Assembly (NCBI RefSeq): GCF_002723975.1
Contig: NZ_BEWO01000004.1
Location: 62,001 to 126,000, forward strand
DNA: 64,000 nt
Origin: Gluconobacter japonicus
GTDB taxonomy: Bacteria > Pseudomonadota > Alphaproteobacteria > Acetobacterales > Acetobacteraceae
Reading direction: 5' to 3'
Within the stretch, counting starts at the first letter, position 1, and every line of letters begins with the position of its first letter. Below are positions 38,178 to 47,500 of this stretch, one piece after another. The notes under the pieces were generated by a model that worked only from the letters and a program-made list of their open reading frames with translations, did not search any database and was not told the DNA's origin. Position numbers and translations under genes: made by a program.

Positions 38178-38651
38178 GTGCAGAAGATCCCAATGACCGC
38201 GCAGGGACTACAGCGTCTCGAAGACGAACTGCGAACTCTCAAGAGCGTCGATCGTCCCGCAGTCATTCGCGCCATTGCGGAAGCCCGCGAACACGGCGAT
38301 CTTTCTGAAAACGCAGAGTACCACGCTGCCCGTGATCGCCAGTCCTTCATCGAAGGACGCGTGCTTGAGCTTGAAAGCATCGTCTCCTCCGCTGACGTGA
38401 TCGATCCTTCCGCGTTCACAGGCACCAAGGTTCGTTTCGGTGCGCATATCGAAGTCGTGGATGAAGAGACAGACAAGGAAAACGCCTACCAGATCGTCGG
38501 CGTCCATGAAGCCGACATCAAGCAGGGCCTGATCTCCATCTCGTCCCCGCTCGCCAAGGCCCTGATCGGCAAGGATGTGGGCGATACCATCTCCGTTCCC
38601 GCCCCCGGCGGCGATCGCACCTACGAGATCCTGAAAGTCACATACCGCTAA
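38178..38651 (+). CDS. greA: Transcription elongation factor GreA
   Basis: 157-residue GreA, which rescues backtracked RNA polymerase by stimulating transcript cleavage. The N-terminal coiled coil carries EAREHGDLSENAEYHAARDR, with the catalytic acidic tip; the C-terminal FKBP-like domain ends SPLAKALIGKDVGDTISVPA. GTG start at 38178 (MQKIPMTAQGL, the usual family start) with AAGGA upstream; an ATG at 38193 is the alternative. The TAA overlaps the ilvA ATG (TAATG). Confidence 0.96.
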   Translation: MQKIPMTAQGLQRLEDELRTLKSVDRPAVIRAIAEAREHGDLSENAEYHAARDRQSFIEGRVLELESIVSSADVIDPSAFTGTKVRFGAHIEVVDEETDKENAYQIVGVHEADIKQGLISISSPLAKALIGKDVGDTISVPAPGGDRTYEILKVTYR

Positions 38652-39877
38652 TGTCTGACGTCCTGACGTCCACCGCCCCTGTCGTTACCATCCAGGACAT
38701 CGAGAGCGCCCATGAGCGCATCGCGTCCACAGTGGTACGCACGCCGACGATTACCTGCCCTGCCCTGTCCCGTCTGACAGGTGCGGAAATTACGCTCAAG
38801 CTCGAAAACCTTCAGGCCATTGGCTCCTTCAAGGAGCGGGGTGCCGCCAACAAAATGGCGCTCCTGACGGCTGAAGAACGGGCATGCGGCGTGATTACCG
38901 TCTCGGCAGGCAATCACGCGCAGGGTGTGGCCCGTCAGGCCAGTCTTCTTGGCATTGATGCGACAATCGTCATGCCGCGCTTTACCCCGGCATCCAAAAT
39001 TGCGGCAACGCAGGCCTGGGGAGCGAATGTCGTTCTGGCTGGCGACGATTTTGCACAGGCCTGCATCACAGCAGAAGAACTGCAGAAGACAGAAGGACGC
39101 GTTCTCGTCCATCCGTTCAATGATCCTGCCGTCATTGCAGGACAGGGCACGGCGGCTCTGGAACTGCTTCAGGACGCCCCCCAGATTGACACGGTCGTTG
39201 TGCCGGTTGGTGGCGGCGGTCTGATTGGTGGCTTTGCAACCGTGATGGCGGCCTTACGGCCGGACGTCGAAGTCATTGGCGTACAGGTCGAGGCCTATGC
39301 ATCCCTGGCTGCCTTCCCTCAAGAGGGAGGCCCGACGCTCGGCGGCTCCACGATCGCGGAAGGCATTGCCGTTACCACGATGGGCGAACACTGCCTGAAC
39401 GCATTCCGCCACCGGATTTCCAGAATTCTGGTAGTCAATGAGCTTCAGGTTGAAAGCGCCATCACCACGCTCGCCGAGAAAGCCAAACAGGTCTGCGAAG
39501 GAGCCGGGGCCACGGGACTGGCTGCCGTTATCGCCAATCCGGAACTGTTCAAGGGTCGCAAAGTCGCCCTTCCCCTGTCTGGCGGCAACATCAACGCCCG
39601 TATTCTGGCAAACACAATCCTGCGCTCGCTCCTGCGGGACGGACGTATCCTACGCCTGATTTTCCAGATCCCTGACCGGCCAGGCATGCTGGCCGATATT
39701 TCCGCCCGGATTGGCAATTACGGTGGAAACATTATCGAAGTGTCCCATCACCGTCTCTTTGCCTCTCCCTCCGTCCAAACGGCAGAGCTGGTCGTGATGA
39801 TTGAAGCCCGCGATACGGAACATGCCAAACAGATCGAGACCGACCTGTCCCGGCATTACATCGTACGCAGGGACTGA
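38651..39877 (+). CDS. ilvA: Threonine ammonia-lyase (biosynthetic-type)
   Basis: 408-residue PLP enzyme turning threonine into 2-oxobutanoate, the first step to isoleucine. Lys61 in GSFKERGAANK binds PLP; TVSAGNHAQGVA and the glycine-rich VPVGGGGLIGG follow. A C-terminal ACT domain (about 330-408, FQIPDRPGMLADISARIGNY) is present, which in relatives binds effectors; a catabolic TdcB-like function cannot be excluded, as the enzyme is shorter than E. coli IlvA (514). It overlaps greA by one base. Confidence 0.92.
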   Translation: MSDVLTSTAPVVTIQDIESAHERIASTVVRTPTITCPALSRLTGAEITLKLENLQAIGSFKERGAANKMALLTAEERACGVITVSAGNHAQGVARQASLLGIDATIVMPRFTPASKIAATQAWGANVVLAGDDFAQACITAEELQKTEGRVLVHPFNDPAVIAGQGTAALELLQDAPQIDTVVVPVGGGGLIGGFATVMAALRPDVEVIGVQVEAYASLAAFPQEGGPTLGGSTIAEGIAVTTMGEHCLNAFRHRISRILVVNELQVESAITTLAEKAKQVCEGAGATGLAAVIANPELFKGRKVALPLSGGNINARILANTILRSLLRDGRILRLIFQIPDRPGMLADISARIGNYGGNIIEVSHHRLFASPSVQTAELVVMIEARDTEHAKQIETDLSRHYIVRRD

Positions 39878-40046
39878 AAACCCATAGGGTCTTTCACACT
39901 CATAGCTGCCACGGGCCTCATGCTCGCTGGCAGCGTCAACCTTCCGAAAACTCGGATCTTCAGCAGATACCCGGCGCAGGAACGGCAAAAATATTGCCGT
40001 CCCCAATCACATAGAACACATTGATTTCACGATTTAGAGCGACAGA

Positions 40047-40334
40047 TCAAACGCCCTCTACAATAACAACATTGTAGGACGCGGCTTTCCAGCGGTGCTT
40101 TGCAGCAGCCTGATACTCCGGGCTATCGTACCAGGCGCGGGCAGAAGTGATATCCGGAAATTCGATAATGACCACACCGTCCGGCTCAATACCTTCAAGC
40201 TTTTCCTGCTTTCCGTAAGCAGCCAGAATTTTGGCGGGATGGCCCTTGAAGGTCTCCCCAACCGTATCTGAGTACGCTTGAAATTCAGCGGGATCTGTCA
40301 GTTTGTCGCGAATGAAAATAGCGTAGGCGGTCAT
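40047..40334 (-). CDS. DUF1330 protein
   Basis: 95-residue DUF1330 (ferredoxin-like dimeric alpha/beta barrel family): MTAYAIFIRDKLTDPAEFQA, then GVVIIEFPDITSARAWYDSPEYQ, the core signature. The biochemical role of this family is not known. The ATG at 40334 has a GGGAG ribosome-binding site; in-frame sequence upstream to 40400 lacks homology. It lies downstream of msrB-upp on the same strand but after a hairpin, so it probably has its own promoter. Confidence 0.88.
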   Translation of the reverse strand: MTAYAIFIRDKLTDPAEFQAYSDTVGETFKGHPAKILAAYGKQEKLEGIEPDGVVIIEFPDITSARAWYDSPEYQAAAKHRWKAASYNVVIVEGV

Positions 40335-40392
40335 GGATGAAACTCCCGAGAAAAGGATGATGATCCATAACCGGCCACAAAACGGCATAACA

Positions 40393-40418
40393 TTCAGCAC
40401 ACAAGCGCGTGTGCCGAA
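40393..40418 (-). terminator. Possible hairpin terminator of msrB-upp
   Basis: GCACAC (40397-40402) pairs with GTGTGC (40409-40414), with outer TTC/GAA pairs beyond one mismatch; 12 nt after the upp stop. No T-run follows, so termination is uncertain. Confidence 0.35.
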
Positions 40419-40430
40419 TATTTACGTCTA

Positions 40431-41069
40431 TCAGCGCGTCCCGAACAGACGGTCGCCAGCATCTCCCAGACCGGGGACAATATAGCCGTGCTCATCAAGC
40501 TTCTGATCCACACAACACGTCACGACCTGCACATCCGGATGCAGCTCCGTCATGTGAGCAATCCCTTCCGGAGCTGCTAGCAGACAGGCGAAAACAGGTG
40601 CGATTGCTCCCGCTTCTTTAACACGCGTGACAGCAGCAGCCGCAGAGTGCCCGGTGGCCAGCATCGGGTCCAGAACAATGCAGGTCCGGCCCGGAACATC
40701 GCTCGGCATGTTGAAGTAGTATTCACTGACTTCCAGCGTCTCATGGTCCCGGCGAAGACCAATATGACCGACACGCGCAGACGGCACGAGATCCAGCATT
40801 CCGTCCAGAAGGCCGTTACCCGCACGCAGAATGGAGACGAAGCAGAGCTTCTTGCCGTCCAGTTCCTCACCTTCCATGAACCCGCTGGGTGCTTCGATCT
40901 GACGCGGCACAAGAGACAGGTTACGCGTGGCTTCATAAGCCAGAAGCAGACTGAGCTCACGGGTCAGGCGACGGAAACCCGCTGTGGATGTATTCTTATC
41001 GCGCAGACGGGTCAGCTTGTGGCGCACCAGCGGATGGTCGAGAACGATAGGCGGCAGCGCCTGACTCAT
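40431..41069 (-). CDS. upp: Uracil phosphoribosyltransferase
   Basis: 212-residue salvage enzyme making UMP from uracil and PRPP. The N-terminus [20 protein letters not shown], the [18 protein letters not shown] segment and the PRPP-binding loop [16 protein letters not shown] are diagnostic; the end carries [14 protein letters not shown]. The ATG at 41069 is preceded by AGGAGAAAAAGT and overlaps the msrB stop as ATGA. Confidence 0.96.
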   Translation of the reverse strand: MSQALPPIVLDHPLVRHKLTRLRDKNTSTAGFRRLTRELSLLLAYEATRNLSLVPRQIEAPSGFMEGEELDGKKLCFVSILRAGNGLLDGMLDLVPSARVGHIGLRRDHETLEVSEYYFNMPSDVPGRTCIVLDPMLATGHSAAAAVTRVKEAGAIAPVFACLLAAPEGIAHMTELHPDVQVVTCCVDQKLDEHGYIVPGLGDAGDRLFGTR

Positions 41070-41485
41070 ACTTTTTCTCCTGCGGCCGGGCGAAAATCGA
41101 GCGCCAGACCGTTCATGCAATACCGTAATCCCGTGGGTGGTGGCCCATCAGGAAAGACATGCCCCAGATGCCCCTGGCAGTTCGCACAGTGTACTTCCGT
41201 GCGAACCATTCCATGGCTCCCATCCCGCGTCGTTTCAACAGCGCCTTCAAGAGGCTGGAAAAACGATGGCCAGCCACTCCCGCTTTCGTACTTCGTCGCG
41301 GACGAAAACAGCTCACGGCCACACCCGGCACAGGCGTAAATTCCAGAACGTTTTTCATCGTTCAGCGGGCTGGAACCGGGATATTCAGTGCCATGCTCCA
41401 GCAGAATACGGCGCTGCTCCGGCGTCAGGCCAACACCACATCCGCCACCAGTGGCGCCCTTAACGGAACCGCAGCCTTGGGTCAT
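41066..41485 (-). CDS. msrB: Peptide-methionine (R)-S-oxide reductase
   Basis: 139-residue MsrB that repairs methionine R-sulfoxides. Structural zinc cysteines are in CAGCG and CANCQ; the catalytic residue is the Cys of RYCMNG near residue 119; [10 protein letters not shown] and [11 protein letters not shown] are conserved. The N-terminus has two further Cys in a Gly-rich stretch. The gene is followed by upp with a four-base overlap. Confidence 0.95.
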   Translation of the reverse strand: MTQGCGSVKGATGGGCGVGLTPEQRRILLEHGTEYPGSSPLNDEKRSGIYACAGCGRELFSSATKYESGSGWPSFFQPLEGAVETTRDGSHGMVRTEVHCANCQGHLGHVFPDGPPPTGLRYCMNGLALDFRPAAGEKV

Positions 41486-41632
41486 GGTCAGTCTCCAGAA
41501 AATCTGAGGTTTTCAGTTTCCGATATATGGAAGCCACATCCCCTTTTGTCACGCATATCTGAAGCTGCGACCGAAACTTCTTCTGCCGAGAGCCGTTTGA
41601 AGTCCGTAACTCTTTTTCAGGAGGAGATCATC

Positions 41633-41824
41633 ATGAGCTCCATCGAAGACAAAATCAAAGGTGCTACCAACAAGGTCGTCGGCAAGATCAAGGAAGAAGT
41701 TGGTCGTGTCACGAATGACGAAGAGCTTGAAGGTGAAGGCGTCGTCCAGAACCTCAAGGGTCAGGCCCAGACAGCCAAAGGCGACGTCAAGGACGCCGTC
41801 AAAAAGGGTGTCGACAAGATCTGA
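41633..41824 (+). CDS. CsbD-family small stress protein
   Basis: 63-residue hydrophilic CsbD-like protein: EDKIKGATNKVVGKIKEEVG and the repeated KGQAQTAKGDVKDAVKKG are typical. In other bacteria such proteins are induced by general or envelope stress; the mechanism is unknown. The strong AGGAGGAG site (41619-41626) fixes the ATG at 41633. Upstream, 41486-41632, is its likely promoter region. Confidence 0.92.
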   Translation: MSSIEDKIKGATNKVVGKIKEEVGRVTNDEELEGEGVVQNLKGQAQTAKGDVKDAVKKGVDKI

Positions 41825-41851
41825 CGCTCACGTCACGGTCATGAGACATGC

Positions 41852-41885
41852 AACGCCCGCCTCTCCGGCGGGCGTTCGCATTTGT
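41852..41885 (+). terminator. Hairpin terminator after the CsbD gene
   Basis: AACGCCCGCC (41852-41861) pairs perfectly with GGCGGGCGTT (41867-41876); the following bases are only moderately T-rich. Likely terminator between the CsbD gene and gpmI. Confidence 0.7.
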
Positions 41886-41945
41886 GGGGAAAGGTGACAT
41901 AATGGCTCTCTTTTCTTTCCTCCTTCCGCAAGACAGGAAACAGCC

Positions 41946-43484
41946 ATGTCCTCCACCGCTTCATCCCCCCGCCGCCCTGTCATGCTCGTCATTCTGGACG
42001 GGTTCGGCTGGCGTGAGGAAAATTCCGATAACGCGGTGAGACTGGCCAACACACCAACTTTCGATACCCTCTGGGCTAACTCCCCTCATGCCTTTCTCAA
42101 AACCTGTGGCGAAGACGTCGGCCTGCCTGATGGCCAGATGGGCAACTCGGAAGTCGGCCATCTGAATATCGGCGCTGGACGCGTTGTCATGCAGGAACTC
42201 CCGCGCATTTCTCGAAGCGCACGGGACGGCTCCCTCGCTGAAAATACGGCTCTGAAAGAGTTCATCCACGCTCTGAAAGTCTCCGGCGGCACCTGCCATC
42301 TCATGGGCCTGATCTCCCCCGGTGGTGTTCATGCCCATCAGGACCATGTCCTTGCGCTCGCCAAAATCGTCAGCGCGGCTGGTGTTCCTGTGGCCCTGCA
42401 CATTTTCAGTGACGGCCGCGACACCGCCCCCCAGTCCGGTCAGGACTACATCTCCGCCCTGCTGGCCGACCTCCCCAAAAGTGTGCAGGTCGCCACAATC
42501 AGCGGACGCTATTACGCCATGGACCGTGACCGTCGCTGGGAACGCGTCAAACTGGCTGTCGATGCCATTCGGGATGGCAATGGCCCGCATGCGAACGATG
42601 CTCTTTCCGTCCTCAAAGCCAGCTATGCTGAAGACAAGGGAGACGAGTTCGTCGTCCCGACAGTGCTCGGCAGTTACGCAGGCATGAAAGACGGAGATGG
42701 TATTCTGTCCTGCAATTTCCGCGCAGACCGTATCCGCCAGCTTCTGGATGTTCTGGTCGTGCCGGATTTTGACGGTTACGACAGTGGCAGTCTCATCAAT
42801 TTCGCCGCCGTCAGTGGCATGACGCGCTACTCTGACCATCTTGCCCCATACATGACGGTCCTCTTTCCGAAGATCCCCCTCGACGATCTTCTGGGAGACG
42901 TTGTGTCCAAAGCCGGCAAGGCACAGCTTCGCATGGCCGAGACAGAAAAATTCCCGCACGTCACCTACTTCCTGAACGGTGGTCGAGAGGTCCAGCTTCC
43001 GGGTGAAGAGCGTATCCTCGTCCCGTCTCCAAAAGTCGCCACCTATGATCTGCAACCGGAAATGTCGGCTCCTGAACTGACAGATCGTGCTGTGGAAGCC
43101 ATCGACTCAGGCCGGTTCGACATGATCATCCTGAACTTCGCCAACCCGGACATGGTCGGCCATACCGGCTCCCTTCCGGCGGCCATCAAGGCCTGCGAAA
43201 CGGTTGACCAGGGCCTTGGCCGTATCAATGACGCCATTACCCGCGCCGGGGGAACACTGATTGTCACTGCAGATCACGGCAACTGCGAAACCATGCGCGA
43301 CCCCGAAACCGGCGGTGCTCACACGGCCCATACCCTCAACGTCGTTCCGGTCATTCTGGCTCACGCCACAGGCAAGACCATCCATGACGGACGCCTTGCC
43401 GATCTGGCTCCGACCCTTCTTGCGCTCCTCGGCCTGCCTCAGCCCGCAGCCATGACAGGCGTTTCCCTGCTTGAAAACGTCTGA
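41946..43484 (+). CDS. gpmI: 2,3-bisphosphoglycerate-independent phosphoglycerate mutase
   Basis: 512-residue manganese enzyme interconverting 3- and 2-phosphoglycerate. VMLVILDGFGWRE starts the phosphatase domain; Ser68 in MGNSEVGHLNIGAGR is the phosphoryl acceptor; the DGRDTAPQSG and DHGNCETM segments hold metal ligands. First gene of a series gpmI-envC-like-ctpA-yibQ-like-rppH that is common in alphaproteobacteria. Confidence 0.97.
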   Translation: MSSTASSPRRPVMLVILDGFGWREENSDNAVRLANTPTFDTLWANSPHAFLKTCGEDVGLPDGQMGNSEVGHLNIGAGRVVMQELPRISRSARDGSLAENTALKEFIHALKVSGGTCHLMGLISPGGVHAHQDHVLALAKIVSAAGVPVALHIFSDGRDTAPQSGQDYISALLADLPKSVQVATISGRYYAMDRDRRWERVKLAVDAIRDGNGPHANDALSVLKASYAEDKGDEFVVPTVLGSYAGMKDGDGILSCNFRADRIRQLLDVLVVPDFDGYDSGSLINFAAVSGMTRYSDHLAPYMTVLFPKIPLDDLLGDVVSKAGKAQLRMAETEKFPHVTYFLNGGREVQLPGEERILVPSPKVATYDLQPEMSAPELTDRAVEAIDSGRFDMIILNFANPDMVGHTGSLPAAIKACETVDQGLGRINDAITRAGGTLIVTADHGNCETMRDPETGGAHTAHTLNVVPVILAHATGKTIHDGRLADLAPTLLALLGLPQPAAMTGVSLLENV

Positions 43485-44760
43485 TCCAGCCAGACTGCTG
43501 CCATTGGCTCTGGCGATCTCGCCATGGCTGATGGCGGCCTCTCCGGCAGATCACGCCCATCACCGGGCCGCCGCGCATACTCACCATTCATCTGCGGCCA
43601 GCGCTGGACAACAAGCGCTTGCGCGAGCGCAGGCCGCCCGAAAAGCGCTCGAAGCCCAGCAGGCGCAGGAAGCAGCCACTTTACGCGCGCGACAGCAAGC
43701 GGCCACTCAGGCGCAACAAAAAGCGCTTCAGGACAATGCCCGCAAAGTCGCGTTTGCCGCACAGACACGCACAGCACAAACAGCCGTTCAGACAACACGC
43801 TCCCGTATCGACACTCTGAACGCGGAAATTGATGATCTGAAACAGAAACAGGCTAGTATCAGGCAGGATATTGCCCACGAAAACGAGGCCTTGCAGCCTC
43901 TTTTGCCCGTTGCAGCCCGCCTGTCCATTGCGCCTGATGCCGCGCTTCTCGCCTCCCCCTCCGCCGCAACAGACAGCGTAACAGCCCTGTCCATTCTTGG
44001 CGGTTTCTCACGCTTGACCCAGCAGCGGGCCGCGCATCTTCAGGCAAAACAGAACGAACTCCAAACAGTCGAAGACGCGCTTGATAGCCGCCAGAAAGAA
44101 CTGGATGGTCTCCTGAAATCCCAGACACGCCAGCGCGATGTCGCAGCGGCCAGAACAAAGGTCGCGGCCCGTCAGGAAACGCTTTCGGATCAGGCTGCAA
44201 AACGCGCCAGATCCGCTGTCGCCGAAGCCATGAAAGCGTCTGCTGATCTTTCAGCTGAAATCGAAACCATCGCCCGGCAGGAAGCACAGGCCAAAGCCGA
44301 ACTTGAGGCAGAGGCCCGTGCGCTGGCAAAGCAGCACCAGATGGAGCAGGCCCGCAAGGCACGCGCGCAGGCGAAAGCACTGTCGGCTGGCAATGGCGTC
44401 TCTTCCGGCAGCGGGCATGCCCCGGTTTCGGGACATGTCGCAGTCCGTTGGGGACAGGACACAGAGGCTGGTCCCGCTACGGGCATCACTTACGCAGCAG
44501 CCTCATCCGCCGCCGTACAGGCCCCCTGCAGCGGACGAATCGTCTTTTCCGGTCCTTTCCGGTCCTTCGGGCAGATGCTGATCCTGGATTGCGGGCAGAA
44601 TTATCGCTTTGTTCTTTCTGGCCTCGGCTCTCTGGGGGTTTCAAGCGGTCAAAGCGTCAGGAAAGCCGCCACACTCGGGCAAATGCCCGCCTCTGACGGG
44701 CTGCTGTTCGTCCAGTTACGCCATGGCGCACAGATCGTCAGCCCTGCTCCGTTTCTCTGA
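43471..44760 (+). CDS. envC: EnvC-like murein hydrolase activator
   Basis: 429 residues from TTG 43471, overlapping gpmI by 14 bases. A short hydrophobic export signal (LLPLALAISPWLMAASPA) precedes two long coiled-coil regions (about 45-150 and 195-310; Ala/Gln-rich) and a C-terminal LytM/M23 domain (about 325-429). The LytM domain keeps the fold pattern (SGRIVFSGPFRSFGQMLILD) but the zinc-ligand histidines of active M23 peptidases are missing, as in E. coli EnvC, which activates amidases at the division site. The start is uncertain: an internal ATG at about 43531 would lose the signal. Confidence 0.8.
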   Translation: MKTSDPARLLPLALAISPWLMAASPADHAHHRAAAHTHHSSAASAGQQALARAQAARKALEAQQAQEAATLRARQQAATQAQQKALQDNARKVAFAAQTRTAQTAVQTTRSRIDTLNAEIDDLKQKQASIRQDIAHENEALQPLLPVAARLSIAPDAALLASPSAATDSVTALSILGGFSRLTQQRAAHLQAKQNELQTVEDALDSRQKELDGLLKSQTRQRDVAAARTKVAARQETLSDQAAKRARSAVAEAMKASADLSAEIETIARQEAQAKAELEAEARALAKQHQMEQARKARAQAKALSAGNGVSSGSGHAPVSGHVAVRWGQDTEAGPATGITYAAASSAAVQAPCSGRIVFSGPFRSFGQMLILDCGQNYRFVLSGLGSLGVSSGQSVRKAATLGQMPASDGLLFVQLRHGAQIVSPAPFL

Positions 44761-44884
44761 CCCTGTTTTCTGACAGGGCAGGACACTGTAAGATCACGTC
44801 TTAACATTTCGGCAACCCGTTTCGCGCTAGTCCTGCACAGCAAGAGACGCCGGAAGCACGCCCGTTCCCGAGGATGGAGATCAC

Positions 44885-46351
44885 ATGAAGTTCCGTACTG
44901 GCCTGTTGCTGGGCACCGCCTTTCTGGCCGGACTGGCTGTCGGACCGGGCGCACTGCGTCTCGTCGGGTCCGCTGGCACTTTCCCTACCGCCGCCCTCGC
45001 CCGCGACGTCTCTCATGACAACAGCGCCGAAACCGTTCGTCTCCTGACTCTTCTGGGTACGGTCATGGACGTCGTGAAGGCCGAATACGTTCATCCGGTT
45101 TCGGACAAAGACCTCATCAACAACGCGCTTGATGGCATGGTTGGCGAACTGGACCCGCATTCGTCTTACATGACCGCCGCCCAGTTCAAGGACATGCAGA
45201 CCGAGATTTCCGGCAAATTCGGCGGCCTTGGCCTTCAGGTTCAGGCAGAATCCGGCCATGTCCGCGTGGTATCACCGATCGACGGCACACCTGCTGCCCG
45301 CGCGGGTATCCAGACGGGTGATTTCATCACCATGGTCGACCACAAAAGCATTGATGGTCTGACGCTCGATCAGGCCGTCCGCAAAATGCGTGGTGATCCA
45401 GGAACCTCCATCAGCCTGACCGTCGTACGCCCAAAGACGGGTAAGACCCTGACTTTCGACATGAAGCGCGAAATCGTTCACGTTCAGATCGTCCGGTCCG
45501 CCCTGTACGGCAGCACAGCCTATATTCGTCTGACCGAATTCGATGATGACCTCGAAGGTGCAATGCATACGGCTTTCGACAAGCTCAAAGCAGAAGCCGC
45601 CAAAAGTCCTGCCCACAAGCTGACGGGCGTTATTCTGGATCTACGGTCGAACCCTGGTGGCAAGCTCGATCAGGCCATCGCCGTCTCCGATGATTTCATC
45701 AAGGAAGGCGAGATTGTCTCCATCCGTGGACGTCACCCGGAAAACAACCAGCGCTGGGATGCCAAGGGAACGGACATCACCAACGGGTTGCCGATCGTTG
45801 TCCTGACAAATGGCGGTTCTGCCTCAGCCAGCGAAATCGTTGCCGGTGCCCTGAAGGATCATCGCCGTGCGGTCATTCTTGGCGAAAAGACGTTCGGCAA
45901 GGGGTCTGTCCAGACGCTGATCCCGATCGGCGATCAAGGCGCTGTCCGCCTGACAACAGCCCGTTACTATACGCCATCCGGCCGTTCCATTCAGGGGCTG
46001 GGCATTACGCCTGATATTACGGTTGCAGAAACCAAGGATGACGATGGCTACGGTTATCGTGAAGCTGATCTGTCCCATATTCTGACGAATGTGGGCGGAA
46101 ATCGCACCACCGAGACGCCCCGCACAGACCTGCCGGCAATTTCCAAATCCATTCCGAAGGCTCCCCCTGCGGATTGGCCGAAGTTCGATCTCACAAAACC
46201 CGCAACGGACTTCCAGCTTCAGCAGGCAATCAAGGTCGTGAATGCCATGGCAGGCATTCCGAACCCGGCTCCTGCGGTTGAACAGGCCACCGAAGTCAAG
46301 GCGTCTCCAACTGACAAGAAGTCCGCACCGGCTAACACTCCGGCGCACTAA
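44885..46351 (+). CDS. ctpA: Carboxy-terminal processing protease (S41)
   Basis: 488-residue periplasmic serine protease. An N-terminal hydrophobic export signal (GLLLGTAFLAGLAVGPGA) precedes a PDZ domain (about 100-190, GLGLQVQAESGHVRVVSPID) and the catalytic domain: LDLRSNPGGKLDQA, the Ser motif GGSASASEIVAGALKD and the Lys in GEKTFGKGSVQ. Such proteases trim envelope proteins and often regulate peptidoglycan hydrolases, consistent with the preceding EnvC-like gene. The C-terminus has a low-complexity tail. Confidence 0.95.
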   Translation: MKFRTGLLLGTAFLAGLAVGPGALRLVGSAGTFPTAALARDVSHDNSAETVRLLTLLGTVMDVVKAEYVHPVSDKDLINNALDGMVGELDPHSSYMTAAQFKDMQTEISGKFGGLGLQVQAESGHVRVVSPIDGTPAARAGIQTGDFITMVDHKSIDGLTLDQAVRKMRGDPGTSISLTVVRPKTGKTLTFDMKREIVHVQIVRSALYGSTAYIRLTEFDDDLEGAMHTAFDKLKAEAAKSPAHKLTGVILDLRSNPGGKLDQAIAVSDDFIKEGEIVSIRGRHPENNQRWDAKGTDITNGLPIVVLTNGGSASASEIVAGALKDHRRAVILGEKTFGKGSVQTLIPIGDQGAVRLTTARYYTPSGRSIQGLGITPDITVAETKDDDGYGYREADLSHILTNVGGNRTTETPRTDLPAISKSIPKAPPADWPKFDLTKPATDFQLQQAIKVVNAMAGIPNPAPAVEQATEVKASPTDKKSAPANTPAH

Positions 46352-46381
46352 ACTCATAAAACCAGAAGGACAGTCCAGATC

Positions 46382-47500
46382 GTGCAGAACCGTCCCGCTT
46401 CACCCCGTTCCCCCGGGCTCTGGAGCCGTCTTCCCGTTATCGGACGCCTTCTGGTCGCGTTCTGGGGTCTTGTTCTTGTAGGTGGCACGACAGCAGCTCT
46501 GATGCTCCGGCATCAGAGCCAGCCTTCCACTCCGGTACGCACGACAAACAACCAACCTGCCGCCCCCGGTGCTCATCAACCGGATGCGGTGGCCGATAAT
46601 TATTCAGTACGGCCGCCCGTGATACCAGTCGAGAAGGCGCAAAATACATCCACACCTAAACCTGTTCCTGTTCCTGTCCCAGCTCCGGTTCCATCGACGC
46701 CAGCGATCAAATCTCCGCAGATGCCGCCGCCGATTGCACAAGCACCCACTTTCGATCTGAATTCAATCACAGCATCCGGGAAGACGGCCCTTGCCATCGT
46801 GCTTCAGGGCTTTGGCTATTCAGATGCCATGACCTACGATGTGCTTTCACGCATTCCCGCCCCGGTTGCCGTTGGCGTATCGCCTTATATTGGCAATCTG
46901 CCGGATGTTCTGGCGCGTGCCCACGCAGCCCATCGGGAAATCTTTGTCACGCTGCCGATGCAGAGCGCTCATCCAGAAAACGTTGATGAAGGCCCGCACG
47001 CACTGGGCAATGGCAATTCCGAAGCCGATGATCGCCGTGAGCTGGACTGGTGCCTGTCCCGCGCAGAAGGTGCAACTGGTCTGACGGATGCTTCGGAAGC
47101 CGGAGACAGCCAACCCGGTGGCGGATATGCCACCACGCCTGGTTTCCATCCGATTGAAGACATCATCGCCAGTCATGATCTGCTTTACCTCAGCGGATCA
47201 CCTCAGGAAGACCGTCATATCCGGGGCATGACTGCGACGGCATGGATCAACGGTGACACCGATGCCGCAACGCTTGATGCACAGCTTGCCGCCCGGCTTC
47301 CAGACGGTACAAAACCCACACATATCCTGTTGATGGTTGGTCCGTTGACGCCAGTAGCGATCGATCGTCTTGCAACTTGGCTCAGTGGCCCCGTTGCAAA
47401 CCGCTTTGTTCTCGTTCCGCCTTCCGCACTGGCAGACAATGGTACAACAAGTGAACAGGCCTCGGCACAGCCCAAAGACATTCAGACGGCTCCCCTATGA
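46382..47500 (+). CDS. YibQ-like divergent polysaccharide deacetylase
   Basis: 372 residues from GTG 46382. One N-terminal membrane anchor (RLLVAFWGLVLVGGTTAALM) and a Pro-rich linker (TPKPVPVPVPAPVPSTPAIK) lead to a divergent deacetylase domain (about 135-360; LAIVLQGFGYSDAMTYDVLS, LPMQSAHPENVDEGPHALG). The family (DUF610/YibQ) sits next to envC and ctp genes in many proteobacteria and is thought to act in the periplasm on envelope polysaccharide; activity is unproven. It overlaps rppH as ATGA. Confidence 0.85.
   Translation: MQNRPASPRSPGLWSRLPVIGRLLVAFWGLVLVGGTTAALMLRHQSQPSTPVRTTNNQPAAPGAHQPDAVADNYSVRPPVIPVEKAQNTSTPKPVPVPVPAPVPSTPAIKSPQMPPPIAQAPTFDLNSITASGKTALAIVLQGFGYSDAMTYDVLSRIPAPVAVGVSPYIGNLPDVLARAHAAHREIFVTLPMQSAHPENVDEGPHALGNGNSEADDRRELDWCLSRAEGATGLTDASEAGDSQPGGGYATTPGFHPIEDIIASHDLLYLSGSPQEDRHIRGMTATAWINGDTDAATLDAQLAARLPDGTKPTHILLMVGPLTPVAIDRLATWLSGPVANRFVLVPPSALADNGTTSEQASAQPKDIQTAPL

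Noticed and set aside
41961-43055. 364-codon minus-strand open frame inside gpmI
   Set aside because: Antisense shadow; GpmI motifs are intact on plus.
44761-44778. CCCTGT-N6-ACAGGG hairpin after the EnvC-like gene as a terminator
   Set aside because: The stem is only 6 bp and no T-run follows; ctpA may be transcribed through it.
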